DNA of 20,056 bases from Zopfochytrium polystomum (GCA_025765615.1 JAIVFJ010000602.1:1-20056); one strand, 5' to 3'; numbered from the stretch's first letter, positions 9,000-19,500 are shown. Notes: generated by a model not told the origin, from the letters alone. Program-made: numbers and translations.

Positions 9000-9464
9000 G
9001 GTTGGCCCCTGCTCTGCTGTGTTTTTAAGATGCTGTTTATAAAAGTGAATCAACGCCTTTTCTCCCTTCTGAGTGTTTGAGTACAAGAAAATGCAATGGC
9101 ACTGGTATCGCGCTTTCTTTTTCGCGTCCCCCGACCCCCAGCATACACGCAGACACAGACACACACTCTCTGACTTAACCCTTCTCATTGCTTCGGCCCA
9201 GCTGTACCACGCGCGCTTCGCGCTTGAAGCGCCTACTCAAAATTCCCGTTTTGGGTAGTGAACGAATGAATAATGCATATGTTTGGTGGGCTGCTGAGCA
9301 GCATCAGACTCCATCCAAATCTGTACTGTACAGATAAGCACCAAACTGTAAGCTGCGCACGCATATAATTATTACTACTTGCTCTGCTGCGGCTGCGCCA
9401 ATGGAAGGCTGGCTGGCTCGCCGGATTTGCGGATTTGGCGGCCAAAGAAGCAAGTGGGAGGCAC

Positions 9465-9466
<2 letters not shown>

Positions 9467-9497
<31 letters not shown>
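9467..9497. repeat. (ACAG)n microsatellite
   Basis: About seven to eight tandem ACAG units upstream of paralogue 2. Confidence 0.9.
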
Positions 9498-9501
<4 letters not shown>

Positions 9502-9587
9502 CCTTTTTGTTAACACGAGTACTGCTGGCACGAATACTGCAAGTGTTGCTCAGCCCTCCGCCAAAGACTCAGCCGCGACGAGAGGCG

Positions 9588-9601
9588 CTCTCTCTCTCTC
9601 T

Positions 9602-9636
<35 letters not shown>

Positions 9637-9657
9637 TACTCCCTCTCTCTTTCTCTC
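9588..9657. repeat. (CT)n tract upstream of paralogue 2
   Basis: Interrupted CT dinucleotides ending about 245 bases before the start codon, matching the position class of CT tracts at the other two paralogues. Confidence 0.9.
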
Positions 9658-9901
9658 GTTGAACTCAATCTCCTCCGTTCCGCCGCCCAAGTGTCTAAAT
9701 CCGCACACTCTCCGAACGGAAGCTTTTCCACATTCTTTTAAATCACTCAAAAAGGGGGCTGCACAGACCGCCGCCCTTAAAGATCTAGTTTTATTTTAGC
9801 CAGATATTACCACGCTGGACTGCGCCCCGAAAGAACTCGCTATTGTCGCACGAACTCGCCGCAGAATAATCCATCCCTCCTCCCTCCCAACCCTCGCCAA
9901 A

Positions 9902-12900
9902 ATGGCCACCATCGACACCGCCCCAGCCCTCGCACGCGGCGCCATCCAGCGGTCGTTGCGCTGCTCCTGACCGCGCTAGCCGTCGCCAAGCTCTGCACAG
10001 TGTCGGCCACGACGACTAGTAGCAGCAGCCTGACAGTGTCCGGTCTCTTGAATCCCCTGCTAGCCGACGGAGGGGGCCTCACTTCTGCGGTCGACGGGCC
10101 GGACAGAGAAGGCTTGGTGAAGCTGCACCGGCGGGGCGGGAAAATTAAGAACGCCGCCCAAGCTGTGAGCACTTCACCTCCTCCTTCAATTTACCCCCAA
10201 ACCGCCCTTTCCCCCAGCTCACAACGCCTCAACCGTTCTTCTCCCCCCCCCCCCCCCCCAACCAGGTCGCGAACGTTGCCAAAGACGCCGGCAACGGGGT
10301 CGCCAACGTTGCGAAGGATGCCGCGCAGGGTGTCGTGAGCGCGGGGCAGACGGTGAACTATTTTAGCGGGGCGACCTGCTTAAAATTTTTGGGGCTCAGC
10401 GTGATTTAAACATTTCTTTCAGGTTGGGTAACGGGGTCGCCAACGTTGCAAAGGATGCTGCCCAGGGGGTCGTGAATGCAGGACAGGCCGTGAGTTTTTT
10501 TTTGTTTTTTTTTTTTTTTTCCTTGAGCGTGGCCGTGGTTTGGGACGAAGCCGTAACCAGGAATGCGCTCCTATTTCAGGTCGGCAACGTTGCAAAGGAT
10601 GCGGTCCAAGGCGCTGCGAGCGCGGCAAAGACGGTGAGTTGGCGTGAGCCTCTTGTGAGCATGTGCAGATTAATCAACGCTGTCACAGGTCGGTAACGGC
10701 GTGGCGAACGTGGCAAAGGACGCCGCGCAAGGCGCCGCGAACGCTGGGAAAATGGTAAGTAGAATGAACTTGAGAGAGAAAAGACCGATGCAGCTGGCTT
10801 ACTTCCTCGTGGCTCAATTTTCGTCTCGTGCAGGGTGGGAAACGGCGTGGCGAATGTGGCAAAGGACGCAGCGAAAGGGGTGAGTTTTTCTTTTACACCG
10901 TGCGACCGTTCCTGTCCAACAAAGCCTCAATTACAGGTCGCAAAGGTCGCGCCCAAGGTAAGCTGATTCATACGCTCTGTATCAGACCACGCATTATTAA
11001 GACACGAGGCTGCTTGCAATTACCCCAGGTTCTTAAGACCGTAGAGAGCTCCACGCCGGGTAGGTTTATGCTGTCATCTGGCTGGCATGATTCTTCTTTT
11101 CGTCCCCGAAGTTTCGAAGAGCTAAGCCCTCACCGCAGTGACCAGGGCGATTACGGGCGCCCGTCAAGACTGCGTAAACATGGGGAAAACATAGCACAAG
11201 GGAAGAACATCAAAAGTGAGTGAAACCACAACCACGTCATCCACATCGTTCAACCAGTGTTCGGGCCACCACTAACGACTCGTTTCGGAATTTTCCGTTG
11301 TCCCCCCGCCAGCGATCGCGAAAGAGGTCGGCAAAGATGCCTTGAAATACGGCAAAAAAGCAATACCGAACGGTAAGTTTAGCCCTTTCGCCTTAAATGA
11401 CAGCGGTGCTAACATATTCGCTACATCCTCCCAGAGCGCCGACCTGCAAGTGAGATTCGTGCAATTCCTTACAGTTTAGAAGTCCACCAGACTGACGCGA
11501 TTTCAGAAACATTAAAAACCGTTTGCGAATGTCATTCCCAACCCAGGTAAGCGATTCCTCCAGCCGGTCTCGCTGAATCCGCTCTAATCGGTGCCGAATC
11601 CACCATCTTAATTGAACCGCGTTACAAATCCAGTCGGTAAAGCGATGAGCGCCGGAGTCACGGTTGCGGAAAGTGGCATCGCGATCGCGAAAGGAATAGC
11701 AAAGGGCGAGAAAGCAGGACGTATGACCGAGTTTTTTTTTTTTTGTTTCCGTTCTGTCCGAATACCTAACCCTTTCTCGCTGTTGGCGCCGCCATTACAT
11801 CTATTTAACTCCTTAACCCCACGCTCGCAGAAATCCTGAAAGACGTTGGAAAGACGGTCGCCGACGGAGCCATTGGCATGGGTGCCGGGAGGTACGTGGG
11901 CGTTTTTGGCCTTTACCGAACGCTGTTCCGACGCTGCGGCCGTCCCATTTAACCGCATTGATCTTCCTTCAATTCATTACAGCTGGCGCCCTCAAGAAAG
12001 TGGCAATGGCAGGAAAGGAGATCAAAGGAGCTGTGGCCTTGGCCAAAGGCGAGCAAGCCCCCCACCCCGCTGTCGTTGCCCACCCCCTTATTTCTCCCCA
12101 CTTCGAGCCCGCAACGGCAACCCAAACTAACACCGCACCCAACCCCAAACCCTCCAGAAGCGAAAGCCGGCGTCCAAGCCGCGCGCAGCCTGCCCAAGCT
12201 CGTCAAGGACGCGGCCAAGGCGCCGCTCGGGCAAGGTCTGAAGCAAAGCGACGTGGCGGGGGCGGCGCGAAAGATCGTGAACCGCGAGGTGCAGCGCGCG
12301 GTAAACAGCGACGGCGGCGGGGACTCGAACACGGGCGGGGCGGCGGGGAAGGCGGCAGGGGCTGTCGTCGGCGCTTTGCTTGGCGGCGGAAAAGGGGCGG
12401 GCAGGGCCGGGAAAGCGACGGCCGCGGCTGGAGCGGGATCCACGGGCGGGAAGCGCGGGAAGCGGGGCGGGGCGGCGGCAGGTGGTGGTGCGGCGGGGGT
12501 TTTGAAGGGCGTCGCTGGAGCGGCGGTGGGTGCTGGAGGCAGAGGTGGCTCACGCGGCAAGGGCCGCGCGGCTGGCGGCGGAGGCGGCGGCGGCGCTGGC
12601 GCGGGCGCAGCTGTTACGACTGCTGCTGGTGCTGGCAAGAAGAACGCGGGGGGGCGGCAAGGGCAAGGGAGCAGCGGCGGTCGGCACCGGCGCGGCAGTC
12701 CCCGAGGGGGCTGCAGGTGCTGGAGGGAAGCGTGCTGCGAAACGTGGCGCGGCTGCGGCCGCGGGCAAAGGCGCTGACGGTGCTACTGGCGGCAAGGGCG
12801 CAGCTGGCGGCCAGGCCGCCAACCAAGCACCGCGCGGGTTGGCCGGCGCAGGCGAGAACGGTGCGGGCCGCGGCGCCGCTGGTGCCAAGGGAGCCAAGGG

Positions 12901-15521
12901 CGCCATGGGCGCAGTCGGCGGCGGCGGGTACCGGCGGCGGTGCGGGCGGTGGAAAGTCAAAATCGGTGTTGGGTGGCCTGCTGAACGCCGCCAAGAGCGC
13001 GGCGACGCACCCGACCGTGAAGAACGCGGCAGCCGGCCTGGCAGGACACGCGGCGCAGCAGCTTGTGAATCAGCACTTGGGCGACACAACGGCGGGGAAT
13101 ATCGTGGGGAAGGCTGCCTCCGGTTTAGTGGGTCAAGCGCTCGGCGGCGGCGGCGGCAAGGCTGTTGGCAAGGCTGCGCGCGGTGCGGCCGGCAAGGGCG
13201 GTAAGGCAGGAAAAGGAGCCGGCGGCGTCAAGATTGCAGGATCTAAAGAAGCTGCAGCCGGCAAGGGTAAGGCGGGCGTCGCCGCCCGCGGGCAATGGCG
13301 CCGTGCAGGCTGGCGGGGGAAGGCAAAGTCTCTGATGGGCGGCCTGCTCAACGCCGCCAAGGGCGCGGCAGAGAACCCGGCCCTCAGGAGCGCAGCAACT
13401 GGCCTGGCAGGACACGCAGCGCAGCAGCTGGTGAATGAGCACTTGGGCGATACGGCGGTGGGGAGCATTGTGGGGCAAGGCGGCCTCCAGCCTCGTGGTG
13501 GTCAAGCGCTCGGCGGCGGCGGCAAGGTGAGCGCGTGGTTCGGCCGGCGGCCGCCCGCGCGGCAGGAAAAGGCGGCAACAAGGCGGCGAAAGGAGGCTGG
13601 CGGTCCCAAGGCTCGAGGAGCTGGAAAGGAGGCAAGTCCTGCGACCAACAAGGCCGTAGCTGGCGCTGGCAAGGCAGGTGCAGGGCGTGTTGCGGCTGGC
13701 GCAGGGGCGGCCGGAAGGGCGGCAAGGCGGCAAAAGCAGCTGGTAAGGGTGCAAACGCTGCAACGGTTAACAACGCCGCGACGGGCAAAGCCGGTGCTGG
13801 CGGGTGGCAAAATCGCTGCAGCACGCGGAGCGGCGGCCGGTGCCACGAGAGAAGGCAGCAAGAAGGCGGCGAATGCAGCCGGCAAGGGGGGCTAATGCGA
13901 ATTCAGCTGGCAAAGGGGCTAATCCTGGGACCGCAAAGACGACCAGCAAAGCCGGTGCTGGCGGTGGCAAGACAGCTGCAGCGCGCGGAGCGTCCGGCGG
14001 TGCGGCGAATCCGAAAGCAGGAAAAACGGCGGGCCTGGCGACGACTAAAATCCCCGCTACCGGCAAGGCCGCTGCAGCGCGTGGTGCGGCCGGCGGCGGC
14101 CGATCCAGCTGGAAAGGGGGGCAAGAAGGCGGGAAAAGCATCCGGCAAGGGAGCTACTCGCGGGACGGCAACGAACCCCGCGACGGGCAAAGCCGGATGC
14201 TGGCGGTGGCAAGACCGCTGCAGCGCGTGGAGCGGCCGGCGGTGCGAGGAAGGCAGCGAAAGCTGCCGGCGGTGCCAATGGTGAAGTAACCAAAGCAGCC
14301 CCTGCAGCCAAGGGCAAGGCGGGCGGCGCGGCCGGCGGCAAGGGTATCGGGTGCTGCTACTAACGGCGGGAAATCCCTGATGGGCAGCCTGCTGAATGCC
14401 GCCAAGGGCGCTGCGAAGAACCCGGCGCTCAAGAACGCGGCGACCAGCCTAGCGGGCCACGCGGCGCGCAGAGCTGGTGAACCAACACTTGGGCGAGACG
14501 GGGCTGGGGAATGTCGCAGGCAAGCTGGCCTCCAGCCTCGCGGGCAAGGCTCTTGGCGGCGTCGGCGGCGGCAAGACGGCTCCTGCGCGTGGTTTGGCTG
14601 GCGCAGGCGGCGGTGCGGCAGGAAAGGGCGGCAACAAGTCCGCCAAAGGAGCCGCTGCTGGCCCCAAAGGTGGAGCGGCGAACGGAAAAGCTCCTGCTGG
14701 TGGTGTTAAAGCCGCTGCGGGCGATGGCAAGGCAGCTCTGGCGCGTGGTGCGGCTGGCAGTTTGGCTGGCGCCGGCGGCGCTGCGGTAGGAAAGGGCGGC
14801 AACAAGTCCGCCAAAGTAGCCGCCGCTGGCCCCAAAGGTGGAGCGGCGAACGGAAAAGCCCCTGCTGGTGGTGTTAAAGCCGCTGCGGGCAGCGGCAAGG
14901 CAGGTCTGGCGCGTGGTGCGGCTGGCAGCGCAGCGACTGCAAAGGGCGGCAGCAACAGAGCCGCTTCACCAGCACAGGGCGGAGCAACGCGAAGTTGGTG
15001 GCGGCAGGGCAAAGGCCAGCGGAGCCGGGCAGGCGGCTGGCGCCGCGGCCACAAAAGGGTGGAGGCGGCCCGAGTGCGGCAACGGCAGTACGCGGGGTCT
15101 GGTGGCAGCAGTTCAAAGGGAGGGCAAGGTCGGGGGCAAAGGCAACGACAGCGACGACAAAGCCACCGGCTGGCAGGCGCAAAGGCGAAGCAACCCGCCC
15201 CAGCGGCTGGAAAGGGCTCTCCGGCGTCAGTCAAGGGGCCGGCTGCGGCTTCAGGGGAAAACTCCTGCAGCAGCCAAATCCGCAACTACAACTACGAAGA
15301 AGAGTGGCACCAGCGCCGAATGCAGAGCAGCGCCGGCGCGACAGGCCGCAGCTGCAACCTTGAAAAAGAAAGCAGCAGCACCGCCAAACTCAAGCGGCGT
15401 CAGTGAAGGCGGCAACGGCAGCGGCACCAAAGGCACCAAAGGCCGCAGCGTCAGCCGAAGAAGAAGGCACCGACAGCGGCGCCAAAAGGCAAAGGCCGTC
15501 GCGGGCGGCCGTAAGAAGTAG
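9902..15521 (+). CDS. Paralogue 2: secreted 11-mer-repeat and polycationic repeat protein
   Basis: Sixteen exons: 9902-10164, 10266-10352, 10423-10489, 10580-10633, 10689-10754, 10834-10879, 10937-10957, 11029-11059, 11139-11215, 11313-11372, 11435-11449, 11507-11546, 11634-11720, 11831-11891, 11983-12048 and 12158-15521, about 1,470 residues. The start in AAAATGGCC gives MATIDTAPALARG. One indel at about 9930-9952 precedes the hydrophobic core VVALLLTALAVAKL, which matches paralogue 1 (LLLTTLAAAKL). An acidic spacer ends LVKLHRRGGKIKNAAQA at a phase-0 donor. The 11-mer exons, core and terminal exon follow, ending VAGGRKK then TAG. Indels against the other copies are seen in exons 1, 3 (extra G), 6 (extra G), 9 (three), 11, 12 (three extra bases), 14 and several times in 16. 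Splice sites are all intact; the last intron is GC-AG. Confidence 0.75.
10243..10259 (+). repeat. Seventeen-C run before the acceptor of paralogue 2 intron 1
   Basis: The C run ends six bases before the exon beginning at 10266. It resembles the C run at 6001-6019, although that one lies in a different intron. Confidence 0.9.
10266..10879 (+). other. Paralogue 2 block of 11-mer-repeat exons
   Basis: Exons of 87, 67 (66 plus one G), 54, 66 and 46 (45 plus one G) nt. Most read as a 4-residue VGNG, an 11-residue VANVAKDAAQG and a 7-residue tail such as VVNAGQA or AANAGKM, so 4+11+7 = 22 residues, two 11-mers. The 54-nt exon is 11+7 and the 45-nt exon 4+11. All introns are phase 0, so whole exons can be gained or lost without changing frame. 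Confidence 0.82.
10937..12048 (+). other. Paralogue 2 conserved core of nine small exons
   Basis: The order matches paralogue 1: VAKVAPK (21 nt), VLKTVESSTP (31), TRAITGAVKT region (77, expected 78), IAKEVGKDALKYGKKA (60), the ER-D-LQ microexon (15, expected 14), NIKTVANVIPNP (40, expected 37), SAGVTVAESGIAIAKG (87), ILKDVGKTVADGAIGM (61, expected 60) and GALKKVAMAGKEIKGAV (66). Departures from the expected lengths are single added or lost bases next to short homopolymers. They would break the frame if they are real. Confidence 0.8.
12049..12157 (+). other. GC-AG last intron of paralogue 2
   Basis: The donor is AAAG followed by GCGAGC and the acceptor is CCTCCAG. It has the same position and phase as the GC-AG intron at 5909-6025. 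Confidence 0.7.
12954..13160 (+). repeat. Helical module copy A
   Basis: Encodes VLGGLLNAAKSAATHPTVKN, then GLAGHAAQQLVNQHLGDT, then GNIVGKAASGLVGQALGGGG. It is open in one frame. The two further copies in this exon and the one in paralogue 3 keep HAA, LVN and HLG. Confidence 0.85.
13323..13525 (+). repeat. Helical module copy B
   Basis: Encodes SLMGGLLNAAKGAAENPAL, then GLAGHAAQQLVNEHLGDT and GSIVG. One extra base after GSIVG shifts the frame; the distal part then matches copy A in another frame. Confidence 0.82.
14368..14575 (+). repeat. Helical module copy C
   Basis: Encodes SLMGSLLNAAKGAAKNPAL and SLAGHAAR, then after an indel in GCGCGCAG (about 14462-14472) LVNQHLGETGLGNVAGK and SLAGKALGG. 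Confidence 0.82.
14621..14935 (+). repeat. Two-unit 168-nt tandem direct repeat
   Basis: Units begin at 14621 and 14789 with GKGGNKSAK, then AAAGPKGGAANGKAPAGG and VKAAAG. The period is 168 nt (56 residues), in frame. The two units are nearly identical, so the duplication is recent or homogenised. Confidence 0.88.
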
Positions 15522-15606
15522 ACTACTAAAGGATGTCACGTTGGCACATCAGACCTAGTAGCTGTTCTCTCCGCCCACGTTGCATATGCACTGCAGCACT
15601 GGTTTT

Positions 15607-15694
15607 CGAATTTCCTTCCGTTCCGTTTCTTGTTAAGCGTTACTTGTTTGCGAATCCCTTTCCGTTCCATTTCTTCTTAAGCGTCCATTGTTTG
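15607..15694. repeat. Two 44-nt imperfect tandem repeats
   Basis: The units 15607-15650 and 15651-15694 begin CGAAT and end TTGTTTG, and share TCCGTTCC and TTAAGCGT. They differ at about eight positions and have no length difference. They lie in the likely 3-prime region of paralogue 2. Confidence 0.85.
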
Positions 15695-15860
15695 GTGCAA
15701 TAAGTTGGTCGAAGTCTCGGTTTCAATACGTGCAGTACTCTTTCTACCAACGAAAACCCCAGCAAAGGTTCATGCAGACTCTGTTTTGCGTAAGTGCGTG
15801 CTCGTCACACTGACCGTCTCTACTCCGCCGTAGTGATGAACGGCACAGCCGAGTGTACAG

Positions 15861-15985
15861 GCAGAGAGAGAGACAGAGAGGGAAAGAGAGAGAGAGAGAC
15901 AGAGAAGAAGCGAGAGAGAGAGAGCGAGAGAGAGAGAGAGCGAGAGAGAGAGAGAAGAGATAGAGAGGGAGGAGAGGGAGAGTGA
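15861..15985. repeat. Imperfect (GA)n microsatellite upstream of paralogue 3
   Basis: About 125 bases of GA dinucleotides with AAG, GACA and GCGA interruptions, about 540 bases before the gene. Position and content are similar to the tract before paralogue 1. Confidence 0.95.
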
Positions 15986-16264
15986 ATGTGAGAGGTTCCC
16001 CGCCAAGGGCTGAGCACTGTTTTATTTTCTGTTTTCTGCCGCTTTTTCTCTCACTCTGTCTCCGGCGGTCTGTGATTTCCGCTGTGTGCTTCGCCCGCTC
16101 CGCTCGGCTTCCGCCGGTCTGCTGGTGTCTCTCGGCCCGGGCGTGTCGCTCTGTCGGACTCGCTTTGGTTTTATCAGAATTTAACTAAAACGACCGCAAA
16201 CGCCCGAATGCGGAAACGAACTCGTGCACACTCACACTTGCTGTCTCTCTGTCTCTTTCTCTTG

Positions 16265-16266
<2 letters not shown>

Positions 16267-16342
<76 letters not shown>
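16267..16342. repeat. Pure (CT)n tract upstream of paralogue 3
   Basis: Nearly uninterrupted CT repeats of about 75 bases, ending some 180 bases before the ATG at 16525. Confidence 0.95.
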
Positions 16343-16346
<4 letters not shown>

Positions 16347-16524
16347 CTACACTCGGCTGAGCCCTTCATCACTACGGAGTAGAAATTCGTGCTTTCTGAT
16401 TTGACAGAAATGAAGGGGCTCTCTCTCTCTCTTCTCGATAAAAAAAATGGCGCAGACCCCCATCATGCGACTCATGCATCTACAGCGGCACCACCAGCAG
16501 CAGCAGCACCAGAGACGACGATCA

Positions 16525-19500
16525 ATGGCATCCCCGACTTCCCCAGCGTCGCGCCGACGACGCCATCGCCAGCCCCATCGCCAAGTCTCCGTTCTCCTCG
16601 CTCTTCTCCTCGCCATCCTGACCGCACTGTGGTGCTCGGCCGGTCTCGCCGCAGGCGGCGTCGCCCAGGCGGCTGTCGCCTGCGACAAGGTACACTGGGG
16701 ACGGCAGCGGCGTGGACGGCGTCACGGACGACGGGACCACGTCACTTGCAGATGGGGATGGGGGCGGCGACGCATTGGTCGCACTGTACCGCCGTGGCGG
16801 GAAGATCAAGCACGCATTCCAAGAGGTGAAAAGGCGGCGATCTCAGCTGAACCGAACGTGGTGGCGCCTCATACTACCTCGTTGTTTCTTCCCGTTCAGG
16901 TCGGCTCGGGGATAAAGAATGCGGCTGAGACGGTGAGGACTTCTCTATACTTTGCGGATCCGATTGACGAAGCCCATACTGACGAAAATGACGATGTTGG
17001 GCATGAAGGTTGGAGGTGGCGTCGCAAAGGCGGCCGAAACCGTGAGCACACATTTATCTTTTGTCCTTCCGATGTCATTCGCTTACAGTTCCTTCGTTTT
17101 TCATTAGGTTGGCGGGGGGTGTGTAGCAAACGTTGCTAAAGACGCAGCCCAAGGCGTTGCTAAAGCGGCCGAAACGGTAAGGCTTTTCCCTTCAATGTGT
17201 TGGGGGGTCTTGGTAGTTATTGACAAGCGGGCACCCCGTTTCTATCGCAGGTTGGAGGCGGGTGTCGCCATGTAGCGAAAGACGCTGCGCAAGGAGTTGC
17301 CAAGGCCGCGACAACGGTGAGCCCAAATCGTTTCAAAAGGCAGTGCGTGATAATTTCTTGGAATGACTAACGCCGATGTCGCTAGGTCGGAAGCGGAGTA
17401 GCGACGGCGGCCCAAAGCGGTAGGCTTCCATTTCCTCTCCCGGTATGTTTCATTTGTTGCAACTCCAGCCACTACAAAATGCATTCCACCTTTTAATCAG
17501 GTCGAAAAGACAACGGTTGATGTTGCGAAAGATGCCGGAAAGGGTATCGTCACGGCGGCCAAAGCGGTGAGGTGAGTCTACCACGCACCCACCATTCGTC
17601 AGACTTTGCGTGGACGTTGCATTCTGAACAAAAATATTTTTTTTCGTATTTCCCCACTGACATAGACTGGACAAGGGGTGAGTCCTGAACGGATGCAACG
17701 CTATTCAACTGAGCATTTCATTGGAATCAAAGATCGCGAAAGTTGCCCCCAAGGTGAGACGACGGGATTTTGAAACCGTTTCCACCCAAGCGACTAACAG
17801 CTTCCTGGTGGGATAGGTTTTGAAAACAGTTCGAAAATGCGACACCAGGTAATGTTTGCGTTTTCTTGATCACTTTCCTCCGACTTACTAGTTCCGAAAA
17901 TCAAACTATCTTGTATTTTCTTTAGTCACCAGGGCAATCACGGGTGCAGTCAAACCGCCGTCGATGCTGGAAAGAAACATTGCGCAAGGGAAAGAGTATC
18001 GGAAGTAAGTCCTGCACATAAATGAGGAGGAAGACTCATACTTCTTCGCAAGCCGTGGTGAAAGGGATTGGTTCGGACGCCCTGAAATACGGGAAAAAGG
18101 CTCTACCGAACGGTGAGCCGATGCCATTATTTTTTTTTCCGTCATTTGATTGGCAAAGCCTTGCTAACAATTTCAAACGTTGTCACCTTTACCAGAGCGG
18201 GATTTGAAGGTACGACTTGTCTCACCACACCAAAGCTCATATCGACACTCTGCTCGTAAACCAAATAAATAGAATCTCCAAACCGTCGCAAACGTCGTTC
18301 CCAACCCAGGTAAGCTATCTTTTTAATTTTTTCGAGGCAGTCTTTCCTCACCCTCCTTCACCGTCCTTTCAACCATCAACACACAGTCGGCAAAGCCGTT
18401 AGCGCCGGCGTCACAGCGGTTCAAGGCGGCATTGCAGTCGCAAAGGAATAGCAAAGGGAGAGAGCGCAGGAAGTAAGTCCGATTCGAACACCTCGCGTTT
18501 CTTCCTGCTACGTTGCTCAGCTGATTTCTTTTGGCGTAAATTCTTTTTATTTAGGGATCCTGAAAGATGTCGGTAAAACGGTCGCCGAGGGCGCAGTCGG
18601 CATGGTGCCCGGTGGTGCGTGGTTTTTTTGCTTAGGCTACTGCGGTAGAATGCGTGACTAACCTCCTCCCTCTTCGCAGGTGGCGCCCTGAAGAAACTTG
18701 CAACGGCCGGAAAGACATCAAGGGCGTGGTCAGCGCCGCCAAAGGTGAGTGAGGCACCTTCCTCTCCCCCATCCTCGAACAACACTCACACCCAACAACA
18801 ACAGAGGCCAAGCAAGGCGTCCAAGCCGCACGCAGTCTCCCAACGCTCATCAAGCAAGCGGCCAAGGCGCCTACCGCCGGGCAAACCGTGTCAAAGGCCG
18901 CCGTCGCCAAGGCCGGGGCCAAGGTCGTCGGGCGCGAGGTGCAGCACGCGGTGGACAGCAGCGGCAGCGGCAACCCCGGTGCTGCGAGCCAGGCGGGCAA
19001 GGCGGCGTCGGCTGTTGTGGAGAAGGTGCTCGGCGGCGGTAAGGGCGGCGACGCAGGAAGCGGGCCGCGGGGTGTTGCGCCAGGCCCCACCGCGAAGGGA
19101 GGGCCGAGATCGACTGGGCCCGGAGGCGTGCAGACGGCCAAGAGCGCACCTCCGGGCAAGGGTAGGGGATCTCCCGCGGCGACGGCGCCGGGGACAGGCA
19201 CGACCGCCAAAGCCGCTGGAACCACTGGGAAAGGCAGGGGAGGCGGAGCTCCGGAAACAACCGGGCGCGGCATCAACGGCGGTGGGGCCAAGACGCCGAC
19301 TCCGGGGATGGGCAAGGGTGGAGGCAAGGGATCCTCCGCCACGAGCTCTCCGCAGAATACATCGCCGGGCAAGGGCAGGGGAGTCGGCAATGGATCGCCC
19401 GCGGCGACCGCGAAGGGCGCTGGACCCTCTGCGAACGGCAGGGGAGGCGGAGCTCCGGAAACAACCGGGCGCGCATCAACGGCGGCGGGGCCAAGACGCC

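Larger units (their letters stand above)
8906..9901. other. Intergenic region between paralogues 1 and 2
   Basis: It holds a hairpin (8974-8999), an ACAG microsatellite (9467-9497) and a CT tract (9588-9657), given separately. The rest, including AT-rich sequence at about 9240-9380, shows no exon I can support. The last 200 bases are the likely leader and promoter of paralogue 2. Confidence 0.6.
12158..15521 (+). other. Paralogue 2 terminal exon: Ala/Gly/Lys-rich domain with three modules
   Basis: The exon starts with the family-conserved segment (GVQAARSLPKLVKDAAK, then ARKIVNREVQRAVNS). Long Gly/Ala/Lys stretches alternate with three copies of a helical module (12954-13160, 13323-13525 and 14368-14575) and a 168-nt tandem repeat at 14621-14935. 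It ends KAKAVAGGRKK and TAG. The frame jumps many times. Long frames on the minus strand here are shadows of low-complexity, GC-rich sequence. Confidence 0.72.
15522..16524. other. Intergenic region between paralogues 2 and 3
   Basis: It contains a 44-nt tandem repeat (15607-15694), a GA tract (15861-15985) and a CT tract (16267-16342), listed separately. No exon is supported. An in-frame ATG at 16447 could extend paralogue 3 by 26 residues rich in Gln and His. Confidence 0.6.

Noticed and set aside
12076..12777. A stand-alone gene starting at 12076
   Set aside because: Its first part is the GC-AG intron of paralogue 2 read through; the rest is the start of the terminal exon.
11949..15285. 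Long minus-strand open frames over the paralogue 2 terminal exon
   Set aside because: Same explanation: low-complexity antisense frames. The plus-strand frame carries the paralogue-conserved motifs.
15770..16017. Open frames over the 15861-15985 GA tract
   Set aside because: Translation of a dinucleotide repeat. Nothing outside the tract supports a gene.
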